Position numbers and translations under genes: made by a program
Shown: one piece after another, positions 57,076 through 64,000 of the stretch
How positions within the stretch are numbered: the first letter of the stretch is position 1
Layout of the letters: every line of letters begins with the position of its first letter
Source of the DNA: Aquabacterium sp.
Lineage (GTDB): Bacteria > Pseudomonadota > Gammaproteobacteria > Burkholderiales > Burkholderiaceae_C
Direction: 5' to 3'
Assembly: GCF_016234775.1 (NCBI RefSeq)
Contig: NZ_JACRAH010000018.1
Span: forward strand, 1 to 64,000
DNA length: 64,000 bases
The notes under the pieces: model-generated
Seen by the model: only the letters and a program-made list of their open reading frames with translations
Told to the model about the DNA's origin: nothing
Databases searched by the model: none

Positions 57076-58875
57076 TCAGATACAGGACACTTCTACTGAT
57101 CGATCGCCAAACGCAAATTTGTATCGATGATTGCCACTACGCTGCTCGCGCAATGCCATCGTTTCGTAGTTGTCCTTCAGAGGCTGGTCCCATACCTCCC
57201 GCAGCGCAACTGACTCCTGCTGAGACGCACCGTCCAGAAGTTGAACCACGGCGGCATACAGACTCAAGGCTCGCAGAGGTTGGGTCGAAAGCACCGCTCT
57301 TTGCCACTGAGCCTCTCCAAGCCAAGACGGAAGCTTGCTATCAAGCACGGCACACGTGTCAATCGAGATGTGTAGATGCGAAGGCCGCTGGATCGACGAC
57401 GCGTGTCCGCCCAGTTGTCCATACTTGGGTAACGCCCCCTCTCGAGCCTCGACTTCGCGCTGCAATTGTTGCGCTAGCAACCTGAATATCTCAAATGGCG
57501 AAGGATGCGCCACTTTCTGACGCCAACTCATGTCCGTTACAGGATTGCCCATCAAAGCAGATGCCACGATGATTAATTCTGACGCCCGAGGATGGCATAT
57601 GTGGATAGCGGTCACCTTACCTGAATCAGCATCAAATTGATACCAAAGCTTGCCTTCTTCACGATGGACATCTGTCCAAGCCAACGCGCGAAAATCAATC
57701 TCCCTCCAACGGCCAGTCAGAAAAGCCCACTCATTCCCAACCATTCCCAAGGAAACCTCGCCGTGGAAGAGTACGGGGAGTCGCGAAAGCTCCCTCAAAT
57801 CAAACCGGGCACTACCAAACCACCCAGCAATCAACGCCTCAGCGTGCAACTCCGCTTCCGAGACCGTCATCAGGCCAACGGCATCACCAACCAAGAAGAT
57901 GTCAGGACGGGCGGGATGACAAGCGCGACGCAAGTCCAATTCAAATAGTTCTGGTAGGCGCCCATCAACGCTTGGCACATCCGGTACGGGGCGACCCAGA
58001 ACCACGATGTGATCAATGTCAGCCCAGACGTCCGCAGCCCCCTTGGCCACTCCAAAAAGCTCGTTCTGGGTGCCGCCAAGCACACGGAATGATTCATGTA
58101 CAACCAGTCCTGCCCTTTGCGCCTGGCGTAAGTAGTACTTGAAGGACGGCAACGATGCAAGCGCATTACCCTGCAACATCACCGCTGGGCGCAACCCCAA
58201 ACGCGCAGCAGCCAAGCCTACCGCAATCGCTGCAGGGTTCTGATCAGCGACGATGGCTACGCGGCTCCCCTCTGGAAGCGTCCAGAAGGATTCAAGAGAA
58301 CACAGTTTAGGGTTCCCCTGCAATACACGAGGAACTTCATACCGGCTCCCCGTCGCCAGAATCAGTCGGTCAAACGGCAGGGTTTCACCGCTATCAAAGA
58401 CCAAGTTCCGACCAGACACCTCTCTCACCCCACCGTGCAGCAACTTGTCCCCTCGTGAAGTCATCTGCTGAGCTACCTTAGCGCGCAACGATGCGACAAA
58501 AGACGCCAAGCCTTCTCGCACTTCGATGGTCGACAGATCGGCGGGGCGCGACAAAACATATTCCATGGGCATACAGCCAAAGTTCACACACTTGCCCCCG
58601 AACATCCCTCCTTTGGACACGTTTGTGACATTGTCAAAGCCATGATCGTGAAGTGCCTGAAGGCACGCCAAGCCGGCCGGCCCATTTCCTACGACGACGA
58701 TATGTTGTGACCGCTCGAACGGGACTGCCTGCGCAACCGGTGCTCTCCCCAACGAACGTACTGTAGGCAGGAGTCTGGGGTAGGTCTGGCGCAAACGCAC
58801 AAAAAGCCCTTCCGCCATGCGTCGACCAAAGTACCCCTTGAGCCACGTGCCAAGACTCACTCCTCTCGCTCCCAT
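57076..58875 (-). CDS. E3-like flavoprotein disulfide oxidoreductase with degenerate NAD site
   Basis: This 599-residue protein resembles dihydrolipoamide dehydrogenase. It has an FAD loop VVVGNGPAGLAC (about 62-73), the redox disulfide GGKCVNFGC (Cys96, Cys101), a second FAD site DIFLVGDAVG, and the His457-Glu462 catalytic pair in HPSPFE. However, where E3 has the NAD(H) glycine loop GxGxxG it reads VADQNPAAIAVG (about 209-220), so NAD binding is doubtful. A 60-residue N-terminal and a 120-residue C-terminal extension (about 476-599) have no family that I recognise. It is last in the E1-E2-ACP-E3 operon, overlapping the ACP gene by 19 bases. Confidence 0.82.
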   Translation of the reverse strand: MGARGVSLGTWLKGYFGRRMAEGLFVRLRQTYPRLLPTVRSLGRAPVAQAVPFERSQHIVVVGNGPAGLACLQALHDHGFDNVTNVSKGGMFGGKCVNFGCMPMEYVLSRPADLSTIEVREGLASFVASLRAKVAQQMTSRGDKLLHGGVREVSGRNLVFDSGETLPFDRLILATGSRYEVPRVLQGNPKLCSLESFWTLPEGSRVAIVADQNPAAIAVGLAAARLGLRPAVMLQGNALASLPSFKYYLRQAQRAGLVVHESFRVLGGTQNELFGVAKGAADVWADIDHIVVLGRPVPDVPSVDGRLPELFELDLRRACHPARPDIFLVGDAVGLMTVSEAELHAEALIAGWFGSARFDLRELSRLPVLFHGEVSLGMVGNEWAFLTGRWREIDFRALAWTDVHREEGKLWYQFDADSGKVTAIHICHPRASELIIVASALMGNPVTDMSWRQKVAHPSPFEIFRLLAQQLQREVEAREGALPKYGQLGGHASSIQRPSHLHISIDTCAVLDSKLPSWLGEAQWQRAVLSTQPLRALSLYAAVVQLLDGASQQESVALREVWDQPLKDNYETMALREQRSGNHRYKFAFGDRSVEVSCI

Positions 58876-59558
58876 GACGCTAGACAAGTGGCGGCAGCCA
58901 CGCGACGGGTATGCGTGATCGATATATGAAAACGAAAATTCAATGCCGCAATATCAGGCTTGGAGACACGCAACTCCACAAACGGCTTCCCAGCATCGTC
59001 ATGGCAAACAAGGATTTCATCCATGCGAAGGTCAAGCAATTTCGCGTGTGATTTCTTGACCGCCTCTTTCACGCAGAAAATTCCGCACAGATGCGCGCGC
59101 GGATCCGGTCTCAGAAGGGCTGTCGCAATTTCGGTAGAGCTGAAGTGCCCAAAGTAAAAGGAATGCCCTCGGTAGTCATCAGTTTCTGGCAAATCCTCGA
59201 TCTCTTGCATGTCCAATCCCACCCCGAAATCCCCTGTGATCGAGGAGCGACTGGCAAACGACCTCGGCGAATCAGGCTCGCGGATAGCGGTATCTCTGAC
59301 CTTGGGGAGGTCAGTCGACGGATCAGCAGCAGAACTGTTGTGCGCAGCCTCAATCATCTGGAGCAACTCACTCACTCGCAAGTGGAGCCCTATTGGTGGC
59401 AATCTACGCTGTGACTCCTTCTCGATTGCACTGCGCAATGCACTCAACCCGAACGAAGAAGTCAAGCCAAGGGAGCCTAGAGACGATGTATCAGCAATAG
59501 CATCTGGCGACTGCCTGACCATCTTGGCCAGAATCATGACGAGATTGGCCCTGTCCAT
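58857..59558 (-). CDS. Acyl carrier protein fused to AcpS-like phosphopantetheinyl transferase
   Basis: This 233-residue protein has two parts. Residues 1-75 form an ACP/PCP-like four-helix domain, with the carrier serine in SLGSLGLTSSFGLSAL (Ser34; the usual Asp before it is Thr33). Residues 110-233 resemble AcpS-type transferases: a metal-site Asp116 in FGVGLDMQEIE, the Glu165 motif FCVKEAVKKS, and ISITHTRRVAAAT. It therefore looks like a carrier that carries its own activating enzyme. About 35 Ser/Asp-rich residues join the halves. It lies 3 bases after the E2 gene, in an operon with E1 and E3. Confidence 0.8.
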   Translation of the reverse strand: MDRANLVMILAKMVRQSPDAIADTSSLGSLGLTSSFGLSALRSAIEKESQRRLPPIGLHLRVSELLQMIEAAHNSSAADPSTDLPKVRDTAIREPDSPRSFASRSSITGDFGVGLDMQEIEDLPETDDYRGHSFYFGHFSSTEIATALLRPDPRAHLCGIFCVKEAVKKSHAKLLDLRMDEILVCHDDAGKPFVELRVSKPDIAALNFRFHISITHTRRVAAATCLASWEREE

Positions 59559-59561
59559 GAC

Positions 59562-60980
59562 TTACGCCCAGCCACCCACACAACGATGGCATACACCGCC
59601 GAGAGTTCCGTCCTCACGGATATAGGCTGTCAAGTAACCATCCTTCTGAAAATCCCGATAGTACTGGCCGATGCCGACACCACATCGATCACATACAGTG
59701 ACCCTCAACGCTCCACGTGACGAGGCCGGGTCAATTACCTCTTGGACTGGAGGCGCATAGCTGAGCACCCTTTCCCGAAGCGCCCCCAAAAACTGAGCAA
59801 CATCGCGCCCATTCGTTACGCGATGGTCAAATGTCAAAGTTAGGGACATAGGATGCTGGGACTTTGTGCTGTCCCCGCCAATGCCAAGGATTGCGCTCTG
59901 CGCACCGTTGATCAATGGGTGAAAGTGAAGCACGTCAAAGCCAGACAAATCGGTCACAGTGAACGTTGATCCACTCATTTCTTCAGGCCGAATCTTGTTC
60001 TCTAGATAGCGCATGCCGATATCCAGCGTGGACTCGAAAAACGCCACAGGCGTCATTCGATCAGCTTCCGGCAAGCTCACCACCTTCAGCCCTTTTCCAA
60101 GATCAAATGCGAGCCCAAGATCGATGCGGTCATAAAAATGAACTTCATCCGCGAAAAAGTACGCGGTGAGCTGCGGCCAGTCCTTCAACAGACGCGACAA
60201 CTCGAAAAGAATGACGGGTTGAATGTTGCCGTCAAATGCATGTTCGGCCTTCAGTCGATTGCGAATGGGCAGAGAATCAAAGTAGACCGTCAGGTTGCTG
60301 TTAACGTTGCCGTTTTCACCTAAGCTCAAAGCCGATATTTCCGCCTGCTTGCTCTGGGAAACTCTGACTTGACGCGGCGTGACCGGCATCCTCGCTTGAG
60401 TGAACTCAGCGTCACCAGAAACAGGCAAGCTCGGCACTGATGCTTGACTTCGGCGAGAGAGCATTGTGGAATCCAGCATGGCCGCAGTAACCAGTCCGCG
60501 CCCATCAAACTCCGCCTCACTCATGCCGCGCTCAGCCAACAATTGAGATGCCTTTTTGGAGAAGCGCGTACTGTCAAAGCGAACCGGCGTCGATCCCGAA
60601 ACGGCACGGCCTTCTCGCAACACACTCGTCAATTGCCCCGCCACCTGACTGCTTCCAGGTGAGCGTTTGGCGATGAAAGGCTCTGACCTCACGTCAGGGG
60701 TGCTTGTCAAGGTCACGACCGAAGACGCTTGATCTAACTCGCTCAGACTCTCGGACACAAGGTACAAAGGCTCACCCACCCGTACAACTGCCGGAGCTTT
60801 GTGCAAGGGCCTGATATACCCAGCATCCTCTGCCTGTATGGTGACCACCGCCTTGGACGTTTCGACGTCAACCACGTCCTGTCCGGGCTCGATTACAGCC
60901 CCAGACAAGACATGCCAAGCGACGACTTCAAGCTTGTCATCGTTCGTATTAATCCGAGGGGCAGCAACGGTCTTCAACAT
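59562..60980 (-). CDS. E2-like lipoyl acyltransferase with C-terminal four-cysteine module
   Basis: This 472-residue 2-oxoacid-dehydrogenase acyltransferase has one lipoyl domain (about 1-78, lipoyl Lys43 in DVETSKA), a peripheral subunit-binding domain (about 137-170) and a catalytic domain with DHRVTNG at 385-391, where the usual DHRxxDG Asp is Asn. Beyond the catalytic domain is a 45-residue extension with Cys430, Cys433, Cys464 and Cys467, arranged like a zinc ribbon. ATG 60980 follows the E1 stop by one base. The C-terminal module is not part of normal E2. Confidence 0.85.
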   Translation of the reverse strand: MLKTVAAPRINTNDDKLEVVAWHVLSGAVIEPGQDVVDVETSKAVVTIQAEDAGYIRPLHKAPAVVRVGEPLYLVSESLSELDQASSVVTLTSTPDVRSEPFIAKRSPGSSQVAGQLTSVLREGRAVSGSTPVRFDSTRFSKKASQLLAERGMSEAEFDGRGLVTAAMLDSTMLSRRSQASVPSLPVSGDAEFTQARMPVTPRQVRVSQSKQAEISALSLGENGNVNSNLTVYFDSLPIRNRLKAEHAFDGNIQPVILFELSRLLKDWPQLTAYFFADEVHFYDRIDLGLAFDLGKGLKVVSLPEADRMTPVAFFESTLDIGMRYLENKIRPEEMSGSTFTVTDLSGFDVLHFHPLINGAQSAILGIGGDSTKSQHPMSLTLTFDHRVTNGRDVAQFLGALRERVLSYAPPVQEVIDPASSRGALRVTVCDRCGVGIGQYYRDFQKDGYLTAYIREDGTLGGVCHRCVGGWA

Positions 60981-60981
60981 A

Positions 60982-62925
60982 TCAAACCATCTCCAAAGCA
61001 GCCGCAACGATATCGAGAACACCAGGAAGAACCATCTTCTCCATATCGCCACTCGCTGGAATACACACCTCCGCAGCATTCAAACGTCTGATCGCTCGCC
61101 CGGCGGCCATGCCACGCTCCACCATCTGCGCCATCACTTCAGCACCAAATGCACCAAAAGACTGCGACTCATCAACGATGAGAAGCCGCTTTGATTCGCC
61201 AAGCGGCAGGCTGATTGATTCGACGTCAAAGGGGAAAACCTGCATCACGCACAACACCTGTGCCACCACCTCATGCTCATCAAACAAAATCTCAGCAGCC
61301 TCAGCCATCATGTGCGCTGTCCCACCATACCCCAGCAAGATCACATCAACGACCTCTGACTGTGGTCGCAGCCATGCCACGGGAAATCTATCTGTCGAGT
61401 GAAGCAGTTCAAATCCTAAAGGTGGCTCATGGATGAAATAGGCGCTATAAAGCAGCTTATTTTCCACCACCAACGCTGGGCCAACGCCCCCATCTAGTAG
61501 AGGGCCATACACCTGCCCAGGATCCGTCAAGGCATTCACTGCCAGGACGGTCAAACCCGGCACACCAAAGAAATGCTTCTCCAGACTTTGGCTGTGCGTT
61601 GGCCCGTACCCCCTCCCGCCGCCCATCGGCGTGCGGACAATCAGATCAACCGCAACCTGGCCTGCATACATTTGGTTGAACTTTGCAGCATGGTTGACCA
61701 GTTGATCAAAAGCAAGCCCCACAAAGTCTCCAAACATGATTTCAACGACAGGCCTTGCACCCATCATTGCCAGCCCGACTCCCAAGCCAACGATCGCCGC
61801 CTCTGAAATGGGCGTATTTCGCACGCGATCAGGAAACTCGTCTGACAGTCCCTTGGTCACCTTGAACGCTCCTCCATAGGGCGACAAGATGTCCTCGCCA
61901 ATCATGAGTATGCTGGGGTCTTTCGCCATCGCTTGCCTAAAGCAATCATTGAGGGCTGCAACCACACGTGACTTGGGCAATAGCGGAGCACATTGCCAAC
62001 TTGAATCGATCCGAGAAGACACCGCATGTCGATAGACAGCAGGGACTTGCGCATCCGCCCAAGTCGCAGCCTCCTTAACTTGGCGCTCAAGCGTATCTAT
62101 CCATGCGCGCTCCTCCCCTGTTGCATTGCCCAGCAGGATGTTGAGGGGATCCTTCCACTCAAAAGGCTCGACAAGTTCACGGGGCCGGGTATCGTCACCT
62201 TTCGAATGAGCCTTGAGTCGATAGGTATCGATATGCAAAAAGCGGGGGCGACCATCCTCACGCATCGCTGCAATCAATGTGGCTGCAGTCTGCGCCAGTT
62301 GCTCCCACTCCCAGGTGCTACCGACAGCCGAATCGATCCCGAAAGCTTCGGCGCGCTCTCGAACCCCCCCCGCCAGAGTTTCCGATTGGGACGTCGATTG
62401 AGCAAACTTATTGTCTTCCAAGACAATCAGTAAGGGCAAAGCCCATTTGGCCGCAATGTTGAAAGCTTCATAAATCACGCCTTCGCCCAGCGTGCCATCA
62501 CCGATAAACACAACCGAAACATGCTTGCTCGCCCTCAGTTGCTGCGCATAGGCCAAGCCCGCAGCCACCGGCACGATGCCTCCTTGGATGCCATTGGAAT
62601 AGAAGCCATCCTTGCACAGATGCTGGCTCCCACCCACTCCTGCACAGACACCCCCCTCTCGCCCCATAAGTTCAGCGAGGAGGCCCCTGATATCTCCCGT
62701 CTTCGAAATGAAGTGCCCGTGACAACGATGGTTTGAAAAGACGGTATCTCCAGGCAACAGTGCATCACATACCGCAGCGCCAGAAAACTCCTCACCAATA
62801 CAGGTGTGCACCGTTCCGAACAGCTTGCCTTTGGCGAACAAGGCCAGAAGCTCCTCCTCGACGAACCTCGATAACAAGGCATTCTCGAGAATCCGTTTTC
62901 TTTGCTCTTTGCTCAGTCCCGTCAT
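60982..62925 (-). CDS. Fused E1 alpha/beta thiamine-diphosphate dehydrogenase
   Basis: This 647-residue protein joins both E1 subunits of an alpha2beta2-type 2-oxoacid dehydrogenase. The alpha half (1-320) has NHRCHGHFIS and the ThDP site GDG-x27-N (142-172, GDGTLGEG ... LEDNKFA). The beta half (about 335-647) has TPISEAAIVG, with the ThDP-activating Glu, and YGPTHSQSLEKHFFG. Acetoin, branched-chain and pyruvate enzymes share this layout, so the substrate is uncertain. It heads the E1-E2-ACP-E3 operon in a glycan locus. ATG 62925 is preceded by an 81-base gap to the GT2 gene. Confidence 0.9.
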   Translation of the reverse strand: MTGLSKEQRKRILENALLSRFVEEELLALFAKGKLFGTVHTCIGEEFSGAAVCDALLPGDTVFSNHRCHGHFISKTGDIRGLLAELMGREGGVCAGVGGSQHLCKDGFYSNGIQGGIVPVAAGLAYAQQLRASKHVSVVFIGDGTLGEGVIYEAFNIAAKWALPLLIVLEDNKFAQSTSQSETLAGGVRERAEAFGIDSAVGSTWEWEQLAQTAATLIAAMREDGRPRFLHIDTYRLKAHSKGDDTRPRELVEPFEWKDPLNILLGNATGEERAWIDTLERQVKEAATWADAQVPAVYRHAVSSRIDSSWQCAPLLPKSRVVAALNDCFRQAMAKDPSILMIGEDILSPYGGAFKVTKGLSDEFPDRVRNTPISEAAIVGLGVGLAMMGARPVVEIMFGDFVGLAFDQLVNHAAKFNQMYAGQVAVDLIVRTPMGGGRGYGPTHSQSLEKHFFGVPGLTVLAVNALTDPGQVYGPLLDGGVGPALVVENKLLYSAYFIHEPPLGFELLHSTDRFPVAWLRPQSEVVDVILLGYGGTAHMMAEAAEILFDEHEVVAQVLCVMQVFPFDVESISLPLGESKRLLIVDESQSFGAFGAEVMAQMVERGMAAGRAIRRLNAAEVCIPASGDMEKMVLPGVLDIVAAALEMV

Positions 62926-63006
62926 GTTTTCGTTCGCTCAGATTCGATTCAGGCGCGCGCTGGTATCAGGCGACCTCAGCCATACACACGAGGCCATGCA
63001 TGCCCA

Positions 63007-63753
63007 TCACCACACCCAGAATTGCCCAACCTTGCTCAAGTTCTTCCAGATCAGGGCACCCATGCCCCCCACTTGGTTGCGCCGCAACGCCACGTAGTCT
63101 TCCTGACTTTTGGTGAGTATGCGCCGTATGGATTTATTGCTCTCACCGCCCATTCTCATTTTTACTAGGACCCGAGGAAGATAGGCCACGCGAATCTCTC
63201 CTCGAGCAAAGTAGCGCAGGACTGCATCATAGTCACCTGAAATACGGAAAGCTGGATCGAAGCCGCCCCATCGGGTAATCACGGCCCTGCGGACAAACAA
63301 TGTGGGATGTGGTGGCATCCACCCTCGCGCCAATGCCGTCCTGCTATACGGCCCTGCGCGCCACCGCCGGATGACCTGACTGCTGTTCTCACGTGCTACG
63401 TATTCCAAATCGCCATACACAGCATCCACGCCTCGAGTTTCGAACGCATGCAGCACATCCGAAAGAACATGTTCGTCGGCAAAAAAATCGTCGGAATGCA
63501 TGAACCCGACCACATCGCCGTCAGCCAATCGAAGCCCCTTGTTCAGCGCATCGTAGATACCTTCATCCGGCTCGCTAACCAAAACCACATCTTCCGTCAT
63601 CCTTGTACGGATGACATCCAGGGTCCCATCGGTGGAACCACCATCAATGATCACCTGCTGCACCCTGGCACCCTGCTGCGTCCGCACGCTGTCGAGCGCC
63701 CCCCCGATCAAAGCCGCTCGGTTATAGACCGCAGTGATGATGGAGAACTTCAT
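63007..63753 (-). CDS. GT2-family glycosyltransferase
   Basis: This 248-residue GT-A enzyme has KFSIITAVYNRAALIGGALD, VIIDGGSTDGTLDV, EPDEGIYDALNKGLRLADG and GFMHSDDFFADE (DXD-like). It resembles WcaA/WcaE-type colanic acid and capsule transferases. ATG 63753 gives the normal N-terminus. It follows the carbamoyltransferase gene by 10 bases and precedes E1 by 81, so it is likely in the same transcription unit. Confidence 0.87.
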   Translation of the reverse strand: MKFSIITAVYNRAALIGGALDSVRTQQGARVQQVIIDGGSTDGTLDVIRTRMTEDVVLVSEPDEGIYDALNKGLRLADGDVVGFMHSDDFFADEHVLSDVLHAFETRGVDAVYGDLEYVARENSSQVIRRWRAGPYSRTALARGWMPPHPTLFVRRAVITRWGGFDPAFRISGDYDAVLRYFARGEIRVAYLPRVLVKMRMGGESNKSIRRILTKSQEDYVALRRNQVGGMGALIWKNLSKVGQFWVW

Positions 63754-63763
63754 ACGCCAATAT

Positions 63764-64000
63764 TCAGATGCGTTCGATGATCCAGTCACCCAACGCCAGC
63801 ATGTCCATTTTGGTTCGCATGAAACAGTTGAGTGCCTCTTCGGGGCGACAAACAACAGGCTCGTTTTCGTTGAACGAGGTGTTCAGAACCATTGGCACCC
63901 CTGTCAACTCCGAGAAGCGGCTGATCAGTTTGAAATAGCGCGGGTTGCCTCTTTCATGCACGGTCTGCAAGCGACCAGACCCATCAACATGCGTCACGGC
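63764..64000 (-). CDS. NodU/TobZ-type carbamoyltransferase, C-terminal end (partial)
   Basis: The last 78 residues of a gene that continues past the window edge. The segment has AVTHVDGSGRLQTV, a Phe-rich NPRYFKLISRF, TGVPMVLNTSFNENEPVV and the EEALNCFMRTKMDMLALG tail, all typical of the carbamoyltransferase C-terminal domain. Such enzymes put carbamoyl groups on sugars, as NodU does on Nod factor and TobZ on tobramycin. Here it suggests carbamoylation of a surface glycan sugar. Confidence 0.88.
   Translation of the reverse strand, partial: AVTHVDGSGRLQTVHERGNPRYFKLISRFSELTGVPMVLNTSFNENEPVVCRPEEALNCFMRTKMDMLALGDWIIERI

Noticed and set aside
60982..62925. E1 as the housekeeping pyruvate dehydrogenase
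   Set aside because: Housekeeping betaproteobacterial pyruvate dehydrogenase E1 is a single-chain AceE type of about 890 residues. This one is a fused alpha/beta type, sits in a glycan locus and is coupled to a carrier fusion.
60982..62925. A YerE-like enzyme for branched-chain (yersiniose) sugars
   Set aside because: YerE is an acetolactate-synthase-like flavoenzyme and needs no E2, lipoyl domain or carrier. The presence of those here argues against it, although a two-carbon transfer to a sugar cannot be ruled out.

Overview
The window reads as a high-GC betaproteobacterial chromosome, most likely order Burkholderiales. The support is gene order: rpsA-ihfB-lapA-lapB, glnK-amtB, rsmB-DUF4390-ntrY-ntrX and pilB-pilC-pilD-coaE-zapD-yacG, plus the proteobacterial-type gshA/gshB pair. 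I cannot name the genus from sequence alone. I see no insertion sequence, prophage, integrase or CRISPR array.

Layout. 1-2.3 kb: end of rpsA, then ihfB, lapA, lapB. 2.2-7.4 kb: a PCuAC-type copper chaperone, a 973-residue beta-helix lipoprotein, and the ComM/YifB ATPase. 7.4-9.8 kb: glnK-amtB, preceded by a good sigma-54 (-24/-12) element and two NtrC-type dyads. 9.9-15.4 kb: gshA, kup, a BenE-family transporter, gshB. 15.4-25.2 kb: a LuxR/NarL-type two-component pair, an ABC-F ATPase, a lone enzyme I (ptsI), a GNAT-like acyltransferase, rsmB and a DUF4390 protein. 25.2-28.5 kb: an NtrY-like kinase, an NtrX-like regulator without the AAA+ domain, and tRNA-Phe.

28.6-49.2 kb is a surface-polysaccharide/LPS-core locus: a GT9 heptosyltransferase-like protein, several GT4 and GT2 enzymes, an FdtA/FdtB amino-sugar pair, a GT61 enzyme, an OafA-type acyltransferase, a GT-C-like membrane protein, a coupled five-gene set (ATP-grasp, Gfo/Idh oxidoreductase, FkbM methyltransferase, two glycosyltransferases), then DUF4254, waaC and msbA. 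The stretch around 35.6-39.6 kb is visibly AT-richer, which suggests acquired cargo. 49.3-55.6 kb holds pilBCD, coaE, zapD, yacG and a MntA/HepT toxin-antitoxin pair.

55.9-64.0 kb starts a second polysaccharide block with a WecA/MraY-family glycan initiator. Next comes the most unusual part: a compact minus-strand operon for a 2-oxoacid-dehydrogenase-like machine. It has a fused E1 alpha/beta, an E2 with a C-terminal four-cysteine module, an acyl carrier protein fused to its own AcpS-like phosphopantetheinyl transferase, and an E3-like flavoprotein that keeps its redox disulfide but has lost the NAD-binding glycine motif. Upstream are a GT2 enzyme and a NodU/TobZ-type carbamoyltransferase that runs off the window edge. 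I infer that this operon makes a short acyl thioester on a dedicated carrier for decorating a surface glycan or lipid. That function is a hypothesis.
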